DNA from: an uncultured Roseobacter sp.
GTDB taxonomy: Bacteria; Pseudomonadota; Alphaproteobacteria; Rhodobacterales; Rhodobacteraceae
Assembly: GCF_947491795.1 (NCBI RefSeq)
Contig: NZ_CANLKW010000001.1
Coordinates: forward strand, 1,328,978 to 1,392,977
Direction of reading: 5' to 3'
DNA length: 64,000 nucleotides
Below, piece after piece: positions 16,529 to 25,238 of this stretch (positions are counted from its first letter, which is position 1; every line of letters starts with the position of its first letter). Under the pieces are notes generated by a model. That model saw nothing but the letters and a program-made list of their open reading frames with translations. It searched no databases and had not been told where the DNA came from. Made by a program: the position numbers and the translations under genes.

Positions 16529-17865
16529 AGACTGTCCCGCAGATCACGTGCCATCTGGTTTTGGCGCGCAATCAGGCGAGGCATGTCAACGGTCTGCACT
16601 GTACCGTCACGTACGACAGCGCGCCCCTCAACGATCAGATCACGAACGGTTACCGGGCCTGCAAGCAACAGCGCTGCCGGGTCCCAACTGCCGGCGCTTT
16701 CAATGCCCGATACGTCCCAGATCGCAATGTCCGCCCTTGCGCCCGGCGAAACATGTCCGCATTCCGGGCGTCCAAGCACCTGTGCGCCGCCGCGGGTCGC
16801 TATCTCCAGCGCTTCGCGCGCGCTCATGGCGTCTGCGCCGCGGGCGACACGTTGCAACAGCATTGCCTGACGGGCCTCTGACACCAGGTTTCCCGCGTCG
16901 TTGCTGGCGGATCCATCCACACCAAGTCCGACCGGCACACCCGCATCGCGCATGGCACGTACCGGCGCGATACCACTGCCAAGCCGGCAGTTGGAACAGG
17001 GGCAATGGGCAACGCCGGTGCCGGTGCGGGCAAACAGATCAATTTCACTGGCGTCCAGTTTCACACAGTGCGCGTGCCAGACGTCCGGACCGACCCATCC
17101 CAGATCTTCGGCATACTGTCCCGGACGGCATCCGAATTTTTCCAGCGAATAGGCGATATCCTCATCGTTTTCGGCAAGGTGTGTATGCATCATCACCCCT
17201 TTGTCCCGAGCCAGCACGGCTGTTTCACGCATCAGATCGCGGCTGACGGAAAACGGGGAACATGGCGCCACACCGACGCGGCACATAGAACCCGGGGCCG
17301 CATCGTGAAAGGCATCGATCACCCGGATGCAGTCTTCGAGGATGTCCGCTTCCTGTTCCACCAGACTGTCGGGCGGCAGACCACCGTCAGAGACGCCGAT
17401 ACTCATGGAGCCACGTGTGGGCTGAAAACGCAGGCCGATCTCTGCCGCGGCATGGATCGTATCCTCCAGCCGCGCGCCATTGGGATAGAGATAAAGATGG
17501 TCACTGCTCAGCGTACAGCCGGACAGGGCAAGCTCTGCCAGACCCACCTGCGCCGATGTGTGGAAATGATCCGGGTTGAACCGTGACCAGATCGGATAAA
17601 GCGTCTGAAGCCAGCCGAAAAGCAGCGCATCCTGGCCGCCCGGCACAGCACGGGTCAGGCTCTGGTACAGATGATGGTGCGTGTTGACCAGGCCGGGCGT
17701 CACAATGGAGCCAGATGCCTCCAACACCGGCGCGTCCGCGGTCAGACCCTTGCCAACCTCAGCAATCACGCCATCGCTGATCAGCACATCCGCTCCGGCG
17801 ATTTCACGGCGTACGTCGTCCATTGTCAGCAGATGGTCTGCGCCCCGTATCAGCAGACTGCTCAT
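16525..17865 (-). CDS. 8-oxoguanine deaminase (amidohydrolase)
   Basis: 446-aa amidohydrolase, most likely converting 8-oxoguanine to uric acid (EC 3.5.4.32), or a close purine/triazine-type deaminase. The metal H-x-H lies in PGLVNTHHHLYQSLTR (His63, His65), third His in MMHTHLAEN (about 237), fourth in VWHAHCVKL (about 267), metal Asp in GLGVDGSASND (about 320). The LYQSLTRAVPG sequence is typical of the 8-oxoguanine deaminase/hydroxydechloroatrazine group. Overlaps the hisN-like gene upstream (ATGA) and the CAP gene downstream. Together with guaD it would let the cell deaminate normal and oxidised guanine. Confidence 0.85.
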   Translation of the reverse strand: MSSLLIRGADHLLTMDDVRREIAGADVLISDGVIAEVGKGLTADAPVLEASGSIVTPGLVNTHHHLYQSLTRAVPGGQDALLFGWLQTLYPIWSRFNPDHFHTSAQVGLAELALSGCTLSSDHLYLYPNGARLEDTIHAAAEIGLRFQPTRGSMSIGVSDGGLPPDSLVEQEADILEDCIRVIDAFHDAAPGSMCRVGVAPCSPFSVSRDLMRETAVLARDKGVMMHTHLAENDEDIAYSLEKFGCRPGQYAEDLGWVGPDVWHAHCVKLDASEIDLFARTGTGVAHCPCSNCRLGSGIAPVRAMRDAGVPVGLGVDGSASNDAGNLVSEARQAMLLQRVARGADAMSAREALEIATRGGAQVLGRPECGHVSPGARADIAIWDVSGIESAGSWDPAALLLAGPVTVRDLIVEGRAVVRDGTVQTVDMPRLIARQNQMARDLRDSL

Positions 17866-18677
17866 GCGGGCACGTTCCTGAGTATACGCAACGCTTCGGC
17901 GTGAATATGCGGGTTGCCCGCCGCCAACGCGCGTCCACCCGCATGTGCAGGTCCGCCCTGCCAGTTGGTTACAATTCCGCCTGCTGCTTCGATCAGAGCA
18001 ATCGGTGCCTGGATATCATAGGGCTGCAGCGCCGCCTCTATCACCAGATCAGCCTGCCCGGCGGCGACGAGAGCATATCCATAGCAGTCCATACCGTAAC
18101 GCGTCAGTTTCGCCTGACCTGCGACGGCGTGAAAGCCCGCCTGCTCATCGGCGTTACCCACCTCGGGAAAGGTGGTCAGTACCGTTGCATCTGCCAGACG
18201 CTCCGTCCGGCGTGTCGACAATTGCCGCAGCCCAAGCGGGCCGTCGCACCAGGCGCTTCCGCCAAAGCCGCAGAAACGCTCGCCAATGTATGGCTGATCA
18301 ATCATGCCAAAAAATGGCCCCTGACCATCCGAGACTGCAATCAGAACGCCCCATGTGGGAGTGCCCGTTACAAATCCCCGGGTACCGTCAATGGGGTCAA
18401 GCACCCACGTCAGTCCGCTGATGCCGGGTTTTGCGCCATATTCCTCTCCCAGCACAGCGTCGTCCGGGCGCAGATCGTCAAGTATGCCGCGCATCGCGCG
18501 CTCTGCCGCGCGGTCAGCTTCGGTAACGGGATCATATCCGTCGTCCAGCTTGTTATCTGTTGCGAGATTATTGCTGCGGAAAAATGGAAGAATGGCCGAA
18601 CGCGCCGCGTCGGCCATTTTACTGGCTGTGGTATTCAGTTTCTCCAGATCACAGCTGGAACGGCTTTGTTCTGTCAT
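17862..18677 (-). CDS. hisN: Inositol-monophosphatase-family phosphatase, histidinol-phosphatase type
   Basis: 271-aa Mg2+-dependent phosphatase of the IMPase superfamily. Metal ligands: GEEYG (Glu78/Glu79) and LDPIDGTRGF (Asp94, Asp97), with a closing WDIAA-like element replaced by YDIQAPIALIEAAGG. The GTRGFVTG wording and length fit histidinol-phosphate phosphatases of Rhodobacteraceae, last-but-two step of histidine synthesis; inositol monophosphatase remains an alternative. Start ATG 18677 is preferred to a TTG at 18713. Coupled to the 8-oxoguanine deaminase gene by an ATGA overlap. Confidence 0.8.
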   Translation of the reverse strand: MTEQSRSSCDLEKLNTTASKMADAARSAILPFFRSNNLATDNKLDDGYDPVTEADRAAERAMRGILDDLRPDDAVLGEEYGAKPGISGLTWVLDPIDGTRGFVTGTPTWGVLIAVSDGQGPFFGMIDQPYIGERFCGFGGSAWCDGPLGLRQLSTRRTERLADATVLTTFPEVGNADEQAGFHAVAGQAKLTRYGMDCYGYALVAAGQADLVIEAALQPYDIQAPIALIEAAGGIVTNWQGGPAHAGGRALAAGNPHIHAEALRILRNVPA

Positions 18678-18738
18678 AGCGACAGAACTGCCACCTGTGC
18701 CCTGCCCGCGCAAGGCCTCTGGAAAGGTGCTTCCAGTG

Positions 18739-19110
18739 TCAGGCTACGTCGCTCAGAACCCGCGCGAGTTCGAAAAGACGCCGGCGCTGGTTTTCCGGGA
18801 TCGCATAATAGGACCGCACAAGGTCCATTGCCTCTTTGTCGCCCATCATATCAGCAGGGATCGCATCGGCTTCGGCCGCTTCGCCACCGTCCGATTTCAG
18901 ACCTTCAAAGAAGAACGCGACATCAACCTCGAGCGCGTCTGCTATGTCCCAGAGGCGGGACGCACTGACGCGATTCGCACCAGTTTCATATTTCTGAATC
19001 TGCTGGAATTTTATTCCTACACATTCCGCGAGTTTCTGCTGGGTCATTCCGACGAGCCAGCGTCTCTGACGAATACGCTTCCCGACATGGACATCCACTA
19101 CGTGCGCCAT
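18739..19110 (-). CDS. XRE-family helix-turn-helix regulator
   Basis: 123-aa DNA-binding protein with an N-terminal Cro/C1-type HTH (residues 7-66: VGKRIRQRRWLVGMTQQKLAECVGIKFQQIQKYETGANR) and a C-terminal helical part ending LVRSYYAIPENQRRRLFELARVL. This compact form is widespread and conserved in alphaproteobacteria; regulators of this kind control developmental or surface traits, but the target here is unknown. It sits 62 bases upstream of the hisN-like gene and may head that operon. Confidence 0.88.
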   Translation of the reverse strand: MAHVVDVHVGKRIRQRRWLVGMTQQKLAECVGIKFQQIQKYETGANRVSASRLWDIADALEVDVAFFFEGLKSDGGEAAEADAIPADMMGDKEAMDLVRSYYAIPENQRRRLFELARVLSDVA

Positions 19111-19578
19111 TTGTTTTTCCTTAATTTAGCCCGGATACCACCGGGCGCGAGACGGAGCCTGCGAAACCGATTTCAGCGACCGCCACTAACTTGTTACACC
19201 CAAATTAAAGTGGATATTGAACCGCAGATCAATAAAAATGACATAACAGCTTTGTCATGACTTGCGGACGTCCGCGCCGGCAGCTTCGACAATTCCTAAT
19301 ATTTATGAACCCGAGCGTCTCAAAATCCGAGCGATTCTGCTCCAAAATCATGCAATTATTCAGAATTTCCTTTTTTCACAGCACACTTATGAGTTGTACC
19401 CCGGACTCAGCGCTGCCTTGGGAACCCTTAACGTTGTGTGCGGAATTTAGGGGGTGCATCTGCAAAATTGCACAAAAAAGCGTCGCCACGGACTGCGCGG
19501 ATTTCCGCAGATTTAAAGGTTACGCAACGTAAATTGATGGAAGTGAACAACATTTCCGAATCTCAGTGACCTGCTGAA
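19111..19578. other. Intergenic region, 468 bases
   Basis: AT-richer than its surroundings and without a convincing gene on either strand. It contains the promoter side of the XRE regulator gene. A gapped inverted repeat TGACA-N9-TGTCA lies at 19239-19257, about 130 bases upstream of that gene, and could be an operator. A plus-strand frame at 19257-19532 lacks a ribosome site and family features. Confidence 0.5.
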
Positions 19579-20460
19579 TTATCCGGCAACTGATTTCAGA
19601 CGACCCGTTTCGTGGGTCTGAAAGGCTCTTCGGAGAAAATCCGCGAGGCTGTCGTGGACAAGCCCTTTGCCGGATTGCGCGCCGTAAAGATTGATCAGCT
19701 GCATCGGCAGAGCCGGTAAAGCCCCGGCGTGCTCGATCCTTTCCAGGTGCGGCGGCTCGGTTCCCTCAATCATCGTGTGCACGGCCAGATCGGCGCTGAC
19801 AGTGGCCTCGATTGTTCTGTCACTCTCTGTTTCGACCATCACATCCCAGGGGACGTCCGCCGCATCCAGCGCTTCGACAACGCGGGGGCGGAAAGTGCAC
19901 TGGCGGCCAAACGCCAGGCGCAGCGGCCGCTGCCGCCAGGCCGCACCGCCCGGAGCACCGATCCAGCGCAGAGGTTTGCGGCAGAGTATCTCGGCGCCCG
20001 GCTCAACAATCGTCTCGGTGGTCAGGATGAGGTCGCATTCGCCGCGGCCAAACATGTCTTTGAGCGCGCGGGTATACGAAGAGGTCAGGTGCACTCTGAC
20101 CCTTGGAAAGGCTGCGTGAAACTGTTTCAGCACCTGGGGTATCGCCGGATACACGATGTCATGTGGCACGCCGAGGACTATCTCTCCCTCATAGGCCTGA
20201 TCCGTCAGACGCCCGATCACCTCGTCGTTCAGGGCGACCATTCGGCGGGCATAGACCAGCAACTGCTCGCCTGAGGCCGTCAGGGCGATCGTACGTCCGG
20301 ACCTGTCCAGCAATTCCAGCCCCAGCAACTCTTCGAGCCGTTTAAGCTGCATAGAGACCGCTGACTGGGTCAGATGCAGAAAACCAGCCGCCCGTGTAAC
20401 CCCGCCGGCGTCCGCGACCGCCACAAAAGATCTCAGCGTGGTGATGTCCAGATTTCTCAT
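19579..20460 (-). CDS. LysR-family transcriptional regulator
   Basis: 293-aa LysR regulator. Start ATG 20460 (MRNLDITTLRSFV) follows an AGGAA site; the longer frame from 20493 adds only non-family residues. HTH at residues 4-62 (AGGVTRAAGFLHLTQSAVSMQLKRLEELLG), then the effector-binding domain, which opens with the usual EGEIVLGVPHDI strand. Divergent from a DUF1127 micro-protein gene (20585), which is its likeliest target; a TTC-N11-GAA site lies between them. Confidence 0.9.
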   Translation of the reverse strand: MRNLDITTLRSFVAVADAGGVTRAAGFLHLTQSAVSMQLKRLEELLGLELLDRSGRTIALTASGEQLLVYARRMVALNDEVIGRLTDQAYEGEIVLGVPHDIVYPAIPQVLKQFHAAFPRVRVHLTSSYTRALKDMFGRGECDLILTTETIVEPGAEILCRKPLRWIGAPGGAAWRQRPLRLAFGRQCTFRPRVVEALDAADVPWDVMVETESDRTIEATVSADLAVHTMIEGTEPPHLERIEHAGALPALPMQLINLYGAQSGKGLVHDSLADFLRRAFQTHETGRLKSVAG

Positions 20461-20492
20461 ATCACTATTCCTGATGCGTTCCGTCACAAACA

Positions 20493-20509
20493 TTCGTTTT
20501 CAAAATGAA
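20493..20509. promoter_or_regulatory. LysR-type box between LysR gene and DUF1127 gene
   Basis: TTCGTTTTCAAAATGAA: imperfect dyad TTC-N11-GAA matching the T-N11-A LysR consensus, centred about 40 bases before the LysR start and 84 before the DUF1127 start. Position and symmetry support an autoregulatory/activating site. Confidence 0.5.
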
Positions 20510-20584
20510 GCACATTCGCCGATATAGATCAAGAACCATGATGGATACACCTGAATTCATCACGCAACCGAAAGGAGCCAACTC

Positions 20585-20791
20585 ATGTCGATGATCGAAA
20601 CCCGTACGACGCACGTTACCTGGAAGTCCCTTTGGCCAACTCTCAGAACCCGTCTCGGCCTGTGGCGGTCCCGCAGGGCCCTCGCCCGGCTTGACGCAAG
20701 AGCGCTCGCAGACATCGGCGTCTCACCCGAAGAAGCGCGCAGAGAAGCATCTCTGACCGTCTGGGATGTCCCGCAAAGCTGGAAAAAATAG
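20585..20791 (+). CDS. DUF1127 micro-protein, 68 aa
   Basis: Starts at ATG 20585 after a strong GAAAGGAGC ribosome site. Arg-rich N-terminal half, then the DUF1127 core ALARLDARALADIGVSPEEARREAS (about residues 32-56). Such proteins are small post-transcriptional regulators in other alphaproteobacteria. Followed by a GC-rich hairpin, so it is probably a single-gene unit controlled by the divergent LysR protein. A second DUF1127 gene lies at 7374-7538. Confidence 0.88.
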   Translation: MSMIETRTTHVTWKSLWPTLRTRLGLWRSRRALARLDARALADIGVSPEEARREASLTVWDVPQSWKK

Positions 20792-20797
20792 CACAAA

Positions 20798-20820
20798 AAC
20801 CGGCCCTGAGCGGGCCGGTT
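20798..20820 (+). terminator. Hairpin after DUF1127 gene
   Basis: Perfect 9-bp stem AACCGGCCC/GGGCCGGTT with a 5-base loop, 7 bases after the stop codon. The following sequence (TACATCTTATTT) is only moderately T-rich, so intrinsic termination is probable but not certain. Confidence 0.6.
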
Positions 20821-20960
20821 TACATCTTATTTACCATTTCGCACCAATCCGCGCCATTCCTGAGCGAAAAGCCTTGAAATAGACACGTTCGACACCGATA
20901 TTCGGGGGGAGAGCGCGCAGAGGGTCTGACGCGCCAGATGTTTTAACTGGAGGTCTATAA

Positions 20961-21698
20961 ATGGCTGACGTGAATACAATCCGGTCCGCAGCCGGATCCC
21001 GCGCCGCCCAGATTGATGAGGGACTGCGCGCCCATATGAACAAAGTCTACGCGACAATGTCCGTAGGCATGCTGATCACATTCGCAGTGGCCTGGGCCGT
21101 TGGCACAGCGCCTGCCCTGATGGCGGTGTTCCGTGACCCGATCACGCTGCAACCCAACATCCTCGGCTGGATCGTGATGTTTGCACCGCTTGGCATGGTT
21201 TTCATGTTCGGCGCAATGATCAACAAGTTCTCCGCCGCGGCGGCACAGTTGTTCTTTTACGCCTTTGCAGGCGTCATGGGCCTGTCCATCTCGTGGATCT
21301 TTGTTGCCTTCACCGGCATGTCGATCGCGCAGATCTTCCTGATCACGTCCATCGCTTTCGCGGGTCTGTCCCTGTGGGGCTATACCACGAAAAAGGACAT
21401 TTCCGGCTGGGGCAGCTTCCTGATCATGGGTGTTATCGGCCTTGTGGTCGCGTCCATCGTCAACATTTTCCTCGGCTCACCAGCGATTATGTTTGCGATC
21501 TCTGCCCTGGGCGTCCTGATCTTTGCGGGTCTGACAGCTTATGACACGCAGAACATCAAGAACACATACCTGGCACACGCGCACCACGGCGACCAGGAAT
21601 GGCTGCAGAAGTCAGGCATTATGGGCGCACTGAGCCTGTATCTGAACTTTATCAACATGTTCATGATGCTACTGCAACTGTTCGGCAATCGCGAATAA
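20961..21698 (+). CDS. Bax inhibitor-1/YccA-family membrane protein
   Basis: 245-aa inner-membrane protein with seven hydrophobic segments from residue 30 onward and a short hydrophilic N-terminus (MADVNTIRSAAGSRAAQIDE). The family fingerprint is clear: LRAHMNKVYATMSVG, an inner segment ending LGVLIFAGLTAYDTQNIKN (about 190-208) with the conserved Asp residues, and a final LYLNFINMFMMLLQLFGNRE. TMBIM homologues form pH-gated Ca2+ leak channels or modulate FtsH; which applies here is unknown. Preceded by AGTTTTAACTGGAGG-type leader with GGAGG, followed by a terminator. Confidence 0.94.
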   Translation: MADVNTIRSAAGSRAAQIDEGLRAHMNKVYATMSVGMLITFAVAWAVGTAPALMAVFRDPITLQPNILGWIVMFAPLGMVFMFGAMINKFSAAAAQLFFYAFAGVMGLSISWIFVAFTGMSIAQIFLITSIAFAGLSLWGYTTKKDISGWGSFLIMGVIGLVVASIVNIFLGSPAIMFAISALGVLIFAGLTAYDTQNIKNTYLAHAHHGDQEWLQKSGIMGALSLYLNFINMFMMLLQLFGNRE

Positions 21699-21721
21699 AT
21701 CAGCTGACATTCAGTACAACA

Positions 21722-21752
21722 GGCCGGTATCCGACAGGATGCCGGCCTTTTT
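21722..21752 (+). terminator. Rho-independent terminator after BI-1 gene
   Basis: Stem GGCCGGTATCC/GGATGCCGGCC (11 bp with one G-T pair) and a T-rich tail TTTTTATTT, 24 bases downstream of the stop codon. Confidence 0.85.
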
Positions 21753-21872
21753 ATTTGGCATTTTGGCTGACTGGCACATTACGCCCCTTCACACGTCACA
21801 CTGGACGCAATCGCCACCGCCCCATATGCTACCGGAAGTAGAATACTGAAAAGCATTTCTGTGACCGGCTCC

Positions 21873-22715
21873 ATGAGCGTAAAAACACCGGATAGTTCAA
21901 GGCATGTGTCCCGCACCCCGGCGCAACATCAGGGTGGCAGGGCCGCACCGCTGTCCTATGACGCGGGCAGCCTCGCAGAACTGCAGCTCCAGGCAGAAAC
22001 CAGCCCAGCCGTTCAACGCCTTTCGACACTGCAGCGGGCAGCGGCGGGGACGGCGAGACCGCCCGCGAAACCCGGTATTTCAGACGACAGCCTGCTCACC
22101 GGGCGGACCGTGCAGCGCAAACCACCTGATGACCCGGATGTGTTCCGGTATACAGATGGCGACGGGCATGTGTGGAGCCGGGACCTTGAGACCGACGAAT
22201 GGTGTCATCCCGCAGACAGTGGCAAGATTTTCTGGGACGATACTTTTTACAAAGCCTTTATGGACATCAAATCCAAAGCCGGAGCAAGATTCACACTCAG
22301 CTTTGTTGAATATACCGAAGTGCAACTGGCCAAAGCTGAGAAAGAAGAGCTGGCCAAAATCCCCGTCGATCTGAGCAACAGCGCCGAGGTCGGCGCGCTT
22401 TATGGGTCTTCGACCGTGATTGATCCGGTGGAGCGTGTGGCTGCCATCAAAAAACTGTTTACAGACGCTGGATATGAATGCTCTGCAACAGACATATCGA
22501 CCACCAGTTCTAGTTCGACACCCCCGCACCTCTTCGATGTCATTGGTCATCCAGCCATTTTCAAATTTGAAGTGCACCCGGGCGGCGGCATTCATACCGC
22601 CTCCTACATCCGCATTTCGACCAACAAAGGCATGATCAAAGTCATCAACTCGAACAGCAACCCGGCCTATGATAAGCTCAATGAAAAGGCAAAATATGTG
22701 ACGGTGAGTATATGA
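21873..22715 (+). CDS. Candidate contractile-injection-type or polymorphic toxin, 280 aa
   Basis: Not a recognised named family. Residues 1-85 are low-complexity and basic and hold the pattern LAELQLQAETSPAVQRLSTL (35-54) followed by a TVQRK element (79-83). Repeats of the form LQ..A..SP.VQRL..LQ are known from the N-termini of DUF4157-type and extracellular contractile-injection-system cargo proteins. Residues 86-280 form a separate compact domain with Trp/Asp-rich start (YTDGDGHVWSRD), an S/T linker (about 212-218) and a His-containing GGGIHTASYIRIS block near 245. No signal peptide. Start ATG 21873 is chosen; GTG 21861 is possible. The stop overlaps the TrpF-like gene start (ATGA). Toxin role is inference. 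Confidence 0.55.
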   Translation: MSVKTPDSSRHVSRTPAQHQGGRAAPLSYDAGSLAELQLQAETSPAVQRLSTLQRAAAGTARPPAKPGISDDSLLTGRTVQRKPPDDPDVFRYTDGDGHVWSRDLETDEWCHPADSGKIFWDDTFYKAFMDIKSKAGARFTLSFVEYTEVQLAKAEKEELAKIPVDLSNSAEVGALYGSSTVIDPVERVAAIKKLFTDAGYECSATDISTTSSSSTPPHLFDVIGHPAIFKFEVHPGGGIHTASYIRISTNKGMIKVINSNSNPAYDKLNEKAKYVTVSI

Positions 22716-23461
22716 GTTCCGACACTCCAGGGCGCATGACGCTGCGGGTAAACCGTGTCAAAGACGGCGTCGAAGCTCGTCAGCTGCTGGCTGCCGGAGC
22801 AGATGTCATTGGCTTTCAGAGCAACGATCTCGCGCTGTTTGAGCTGGAGGCTGATCCGGCGTGGACGGACGGTCGCTATGTGTATGCCGCCGATATTCCC
22901 GACCTGATGTCCTCTGTCCCGCATGCTCAGAGCATCGTCGATCTGCCACCCGACCAGATCAGCCCGGAAACACTGCAGACCATTGTGGACAACGGTGGGA
23001 CGGTCGTTCAGCTGTCGGGGCATAACCTGCCCCCACCGGATGTGGTGGCCATGCTGAAAGAAGCAGGGCTGCGCGTGGTTTACAGTGGCCGCTATCTCTC
23101 CCCCGGTGACGGACCGGCCCTGAACAGGCTCTCCGGCGACGCCCTGCCCCTGCTGGACGCGCTGGAGCTGCAGGTTTTCCCGTCAGAACAGGACGCCTTT
23201 GCACGCCTGCAGACGGCGGCGGACACCGGTGCGGGAGAGGTCATTACGCCGGATGACCTGCTGCAACTGGCCGGGCGGGTGCCGCTTGTCCTGGGCATCA
23301 ATCTGAACGCTCAGAACGCAGGAGATGTTGCCCGTATGTTTGCCGGGTCGGCGCTGCAGGGGCTGAGCATCACGCTGAGCCCGGATACGCACGGTGCGTT
23401 CCACACTCTGGATACTGATACCGCCACCAGCCTGCTGCCCATCCTGTCAGAGAAATTGTAA
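22712..23461 (+). CDS. TrpF-like (phosphoribosylanthranilate-isomerase fold) protein, probably non-catalytic
   Basis: 249 aa. The sequence follows TrpF strand by strand: LRVNRVKDGVEARQLLAAGADVIGF (about 9-34), TVVQLSGH (about 98-105), LRVVYSGRYL, then LVLGINLNAQNAGDVARMFA (about 193-212), matching the phosphate-binding end. However the catalytic Cys of the KxCG motif is replaced (VNRV), and no equivalent of the general-base Asp is seen at the expected strand end. It starts inside the stop of the candidate toxin gene and is followed by a terminator, so the pair is an exclusive bicistron. A protective or chaperone role for the upstream protein is a hypothesis. Confidence 0.6.
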   Translation: MSSDTPGRMTLRVNRVKDGVEARQLLAAGADVIGFQSNDLALFELEADPAWTDGRYVYAADIPDLMSSVPHAQSIVDLPPDQISPETLQTIVDNGGTVVQLSGHNLPPPDVVAMLKEAGLRVVYSGRYLSPGDGPALNRLSGDALPLLDALELQVFPSEQDAFARLQTAADTGAGEVITPDDLLQLAGRVPLVLGINLNAQNAGDVARMFAGSALQGLSITLSPDTHGAFHTLDTDTATSLLPILSEKL

Positions 23462-23470
23462 TTCGGCACA

Positions 23471-23500
23471 AAAAAACGCGCCCCGGAGGGCGCGGTTTTT
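23471..23500 (+). terminator. Terminator between TrpF-like gene and rpmG (bidirectional)
   Basis: 7-bp GC stem CGCGCCC/GGGCGCG, loop CGGA, flanked by A6 on the left and T5 on the right, so it can serve the convergent rpmG gene too. Confidence 0.85.
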
Positions 23501-23523
23501 AATCGGTTACGACCGGTAAGACC

Positions 23524-23691
23524 TTATTTGATCTTGCCTTCTTTGTATTCAACGTGCTTGCGCGCGACAGGGTCGTATTTACGCACGACCATTTTTTCGG
23601 TCATTGTGCGTGCGTTTTTCTTTGTGACATAGAAATGGCCTGTCCCCGCCGAGGAGTTCAGACGAATCTTGATCGTGGTTGGCTTGGCCAT
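23524..23691 (-). CDS. rpmG: 50S ribosomal protein L33
   Basis: 55 aa, [20 protein letters not shown] through [13 protein letters not shown], the complete Cys-free (zinc-independent) L33 of proteobacteria. A stand-alone gene with GGAGAC ribosome site upstream, ending at the shared terminator. Confidence 0.97.
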   Translation of the reverse strand: MAKPTTIKIRLNSSAGTGHFYVTKKNARTMTEKMVVRKYDPVARKHVEYKEGKIK

Positions 23692-23874
23692 GTTAAGTCT
23701 CCTGCTGCTGCCCGGCTCCGGTGAGGGGCTGCGTGAAATCCTGAAGCCCGGCTTTTACCCGGATGCGGGCCCGAGTCAACCGCAAAAGCCGGCTCATCCG
23801 GTGATTTGCCTGTGATTTAGATGCACGGCCGGAGCATCCCCTGCCCCGGCCGCACGATCCTGATTTAAAGCGCG

Positions 23875-25056
23875 TTACGATGACATATCGTAAGCGCGTT
23901 CTCCATGCGCCGAAAGATCGAGGCCTGTGGTCTCGTCCTCCTCGGACACCCGCAGGGGCAGCACCGCACGCACCACCAGAATGATGATCACGGTGGTGAC
24001 CAGCGTCCAGACACCGACCACAGCCAGACCGCCCATCTGCGCCGTCCAGGAGGCGTGCCCGAAGACCGCCAGCATGGTGATGCCGAACATACCCCCAACA
24101 CCGTGCACGGCAAAGACGTCCAGTGTATCGTCAATGTTGAGGGCGTTTTTGACGACACCGCAAAGCTCCTGGCACATCACCCCGGCAACAGCACCGATGA
24201 TCAGCGCCTCGACAGGCCCGACGGAGCCGGACGCAGGTGTGATGGAGGCAAGACCCGCAATCGTGCCCGTGACCATCCCGACAAGGGATGCTTTGCCATA
24301 GCGGATTTTTTCCCAGGCCGCCCATGTCAGAGAGGCCGTTGCAGCAGAGATATGCGTGACCGTCAGGGCCATCGCAGCTCCCCCGTCTGCGGCCAGCTGT
24401 GAGCCACCGTTAAAGCCGAACCAGCCCACCCAGAGCATGGCAGCTCCGACCATCACCATACCGGGATTGTGCGGCGGTACGTTTTTGTTGCGCCGTTGCC
24501 CCAGCATTGCCGCCAGGACGAGTGCCGCAATACCGGCTGTCTGGTGGACCACAATGCCACCGGCGAAATCGTTCACACCTTCTTCAAAAAGCGACCATTC
24601 CGCCCCTGCAAGCAGGCCACCGCCCCATATCCAGTGCGCCACCGGCGCATAGCAGATCAGCATCCACAGACCTGAAAACGCCAGCACAAAGGCATAGCCG
24701 ATACGCTCCACATAGGCGCCGACGATCAGAGCAGGTGTGATAATGGCAAAGGTCATCTGAAAGGCGAAAAACAGCACTTCCGGAATTGTGCCGGAGAGCG
24801 TGTCCGCATCCACGCCGTTCAGAAACGCCTTGCCCAGGCCGCCCCAATATGCATTTCCATCCCCAAAGGCGATGGAATAGCCCACCGCCAGCCACAGTAT
24901 GCTCATCAGGCAGGCCACCGAAAAACACTGCATAAACACGCTCAGGACGTTACGGGCCCGTACCAGGCCCCCGTAAAAGAGCGCGAGCCCCGGCAGCGTC
25001 ATAAAGAGCACCAGTGCCGTGGCAGTGATGATCCATGCTGTATCTGCTCCGTTCAT
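23875..25056 (-). CDS. amt: Ammonium transporter Amt
   Basis: Inner-membrane ammonium channel, 393 aa. Start ATG 25056 behind GGAAGGAAC; an upstream in-frame start at 25164 lacks a ribosome site. The protein has eleven expected helices without a separate N-terminal signal segment. Family blocks: PGLALFYGGLVR (about 21-32), FAGGIVVHQTAG (about 165-176, first pore His), and AVHGVGGMFG (about 314-323, second pore His). The cytosolic tail is short. No glnK/PII gene lies upstream, unlike the common glnK-amtB pair. Confidence 0.95.
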   Translation of the reverse strand: MNGADTAWIITATALVLFMTLPGLALFYGGLVRARNVLSVFMQCFSVACLMSILWLAVGYSIAFGDGNAYWGGLGKAFLNGVDADTLSGTIPEVLFFAFQMTFAIITPALIVGAYVERIGYAFVLAFSGLWMLICYAPVAHWIWGGGLLAGAEWSLFEEGVNDFAGGIVVHQTAGIAALVLAAMLGQRRNKNVPPHNPGMVMVGAAMLWVGWFGFNGGSQLAADGGAAMALTVTHISAATASLTWAAWEKIRYGKASLVGMVTGTIAGLASITPASGSVGPVEALIIGAVAGVMCQELCGVVKNALNIDDTLDVFAVHGVGGMFGITMLAVFGHASWTAQMGGLAVVGVWTLVTTVIIILVVRAVLPLRVSEEDETTGLDLSAHGERAYDMSS

Positions 25057-25238
25057 GGTCTTTGTTCCTTCCCCACTTTCCGTTCCGCACGGGGGATAAA
25101 CAAAGCCCTGATGAATAAAACAGCAAAGAACCCTGAGGCCGCCTGTTTTTAGAGCGGTATGCAAAGAGGTGATTTTTTAGGCTTAAATAGCGCTGAATGA
25201 CTATTTTTTGAGCGACATGTGAGCGACCGGATCAGGCT

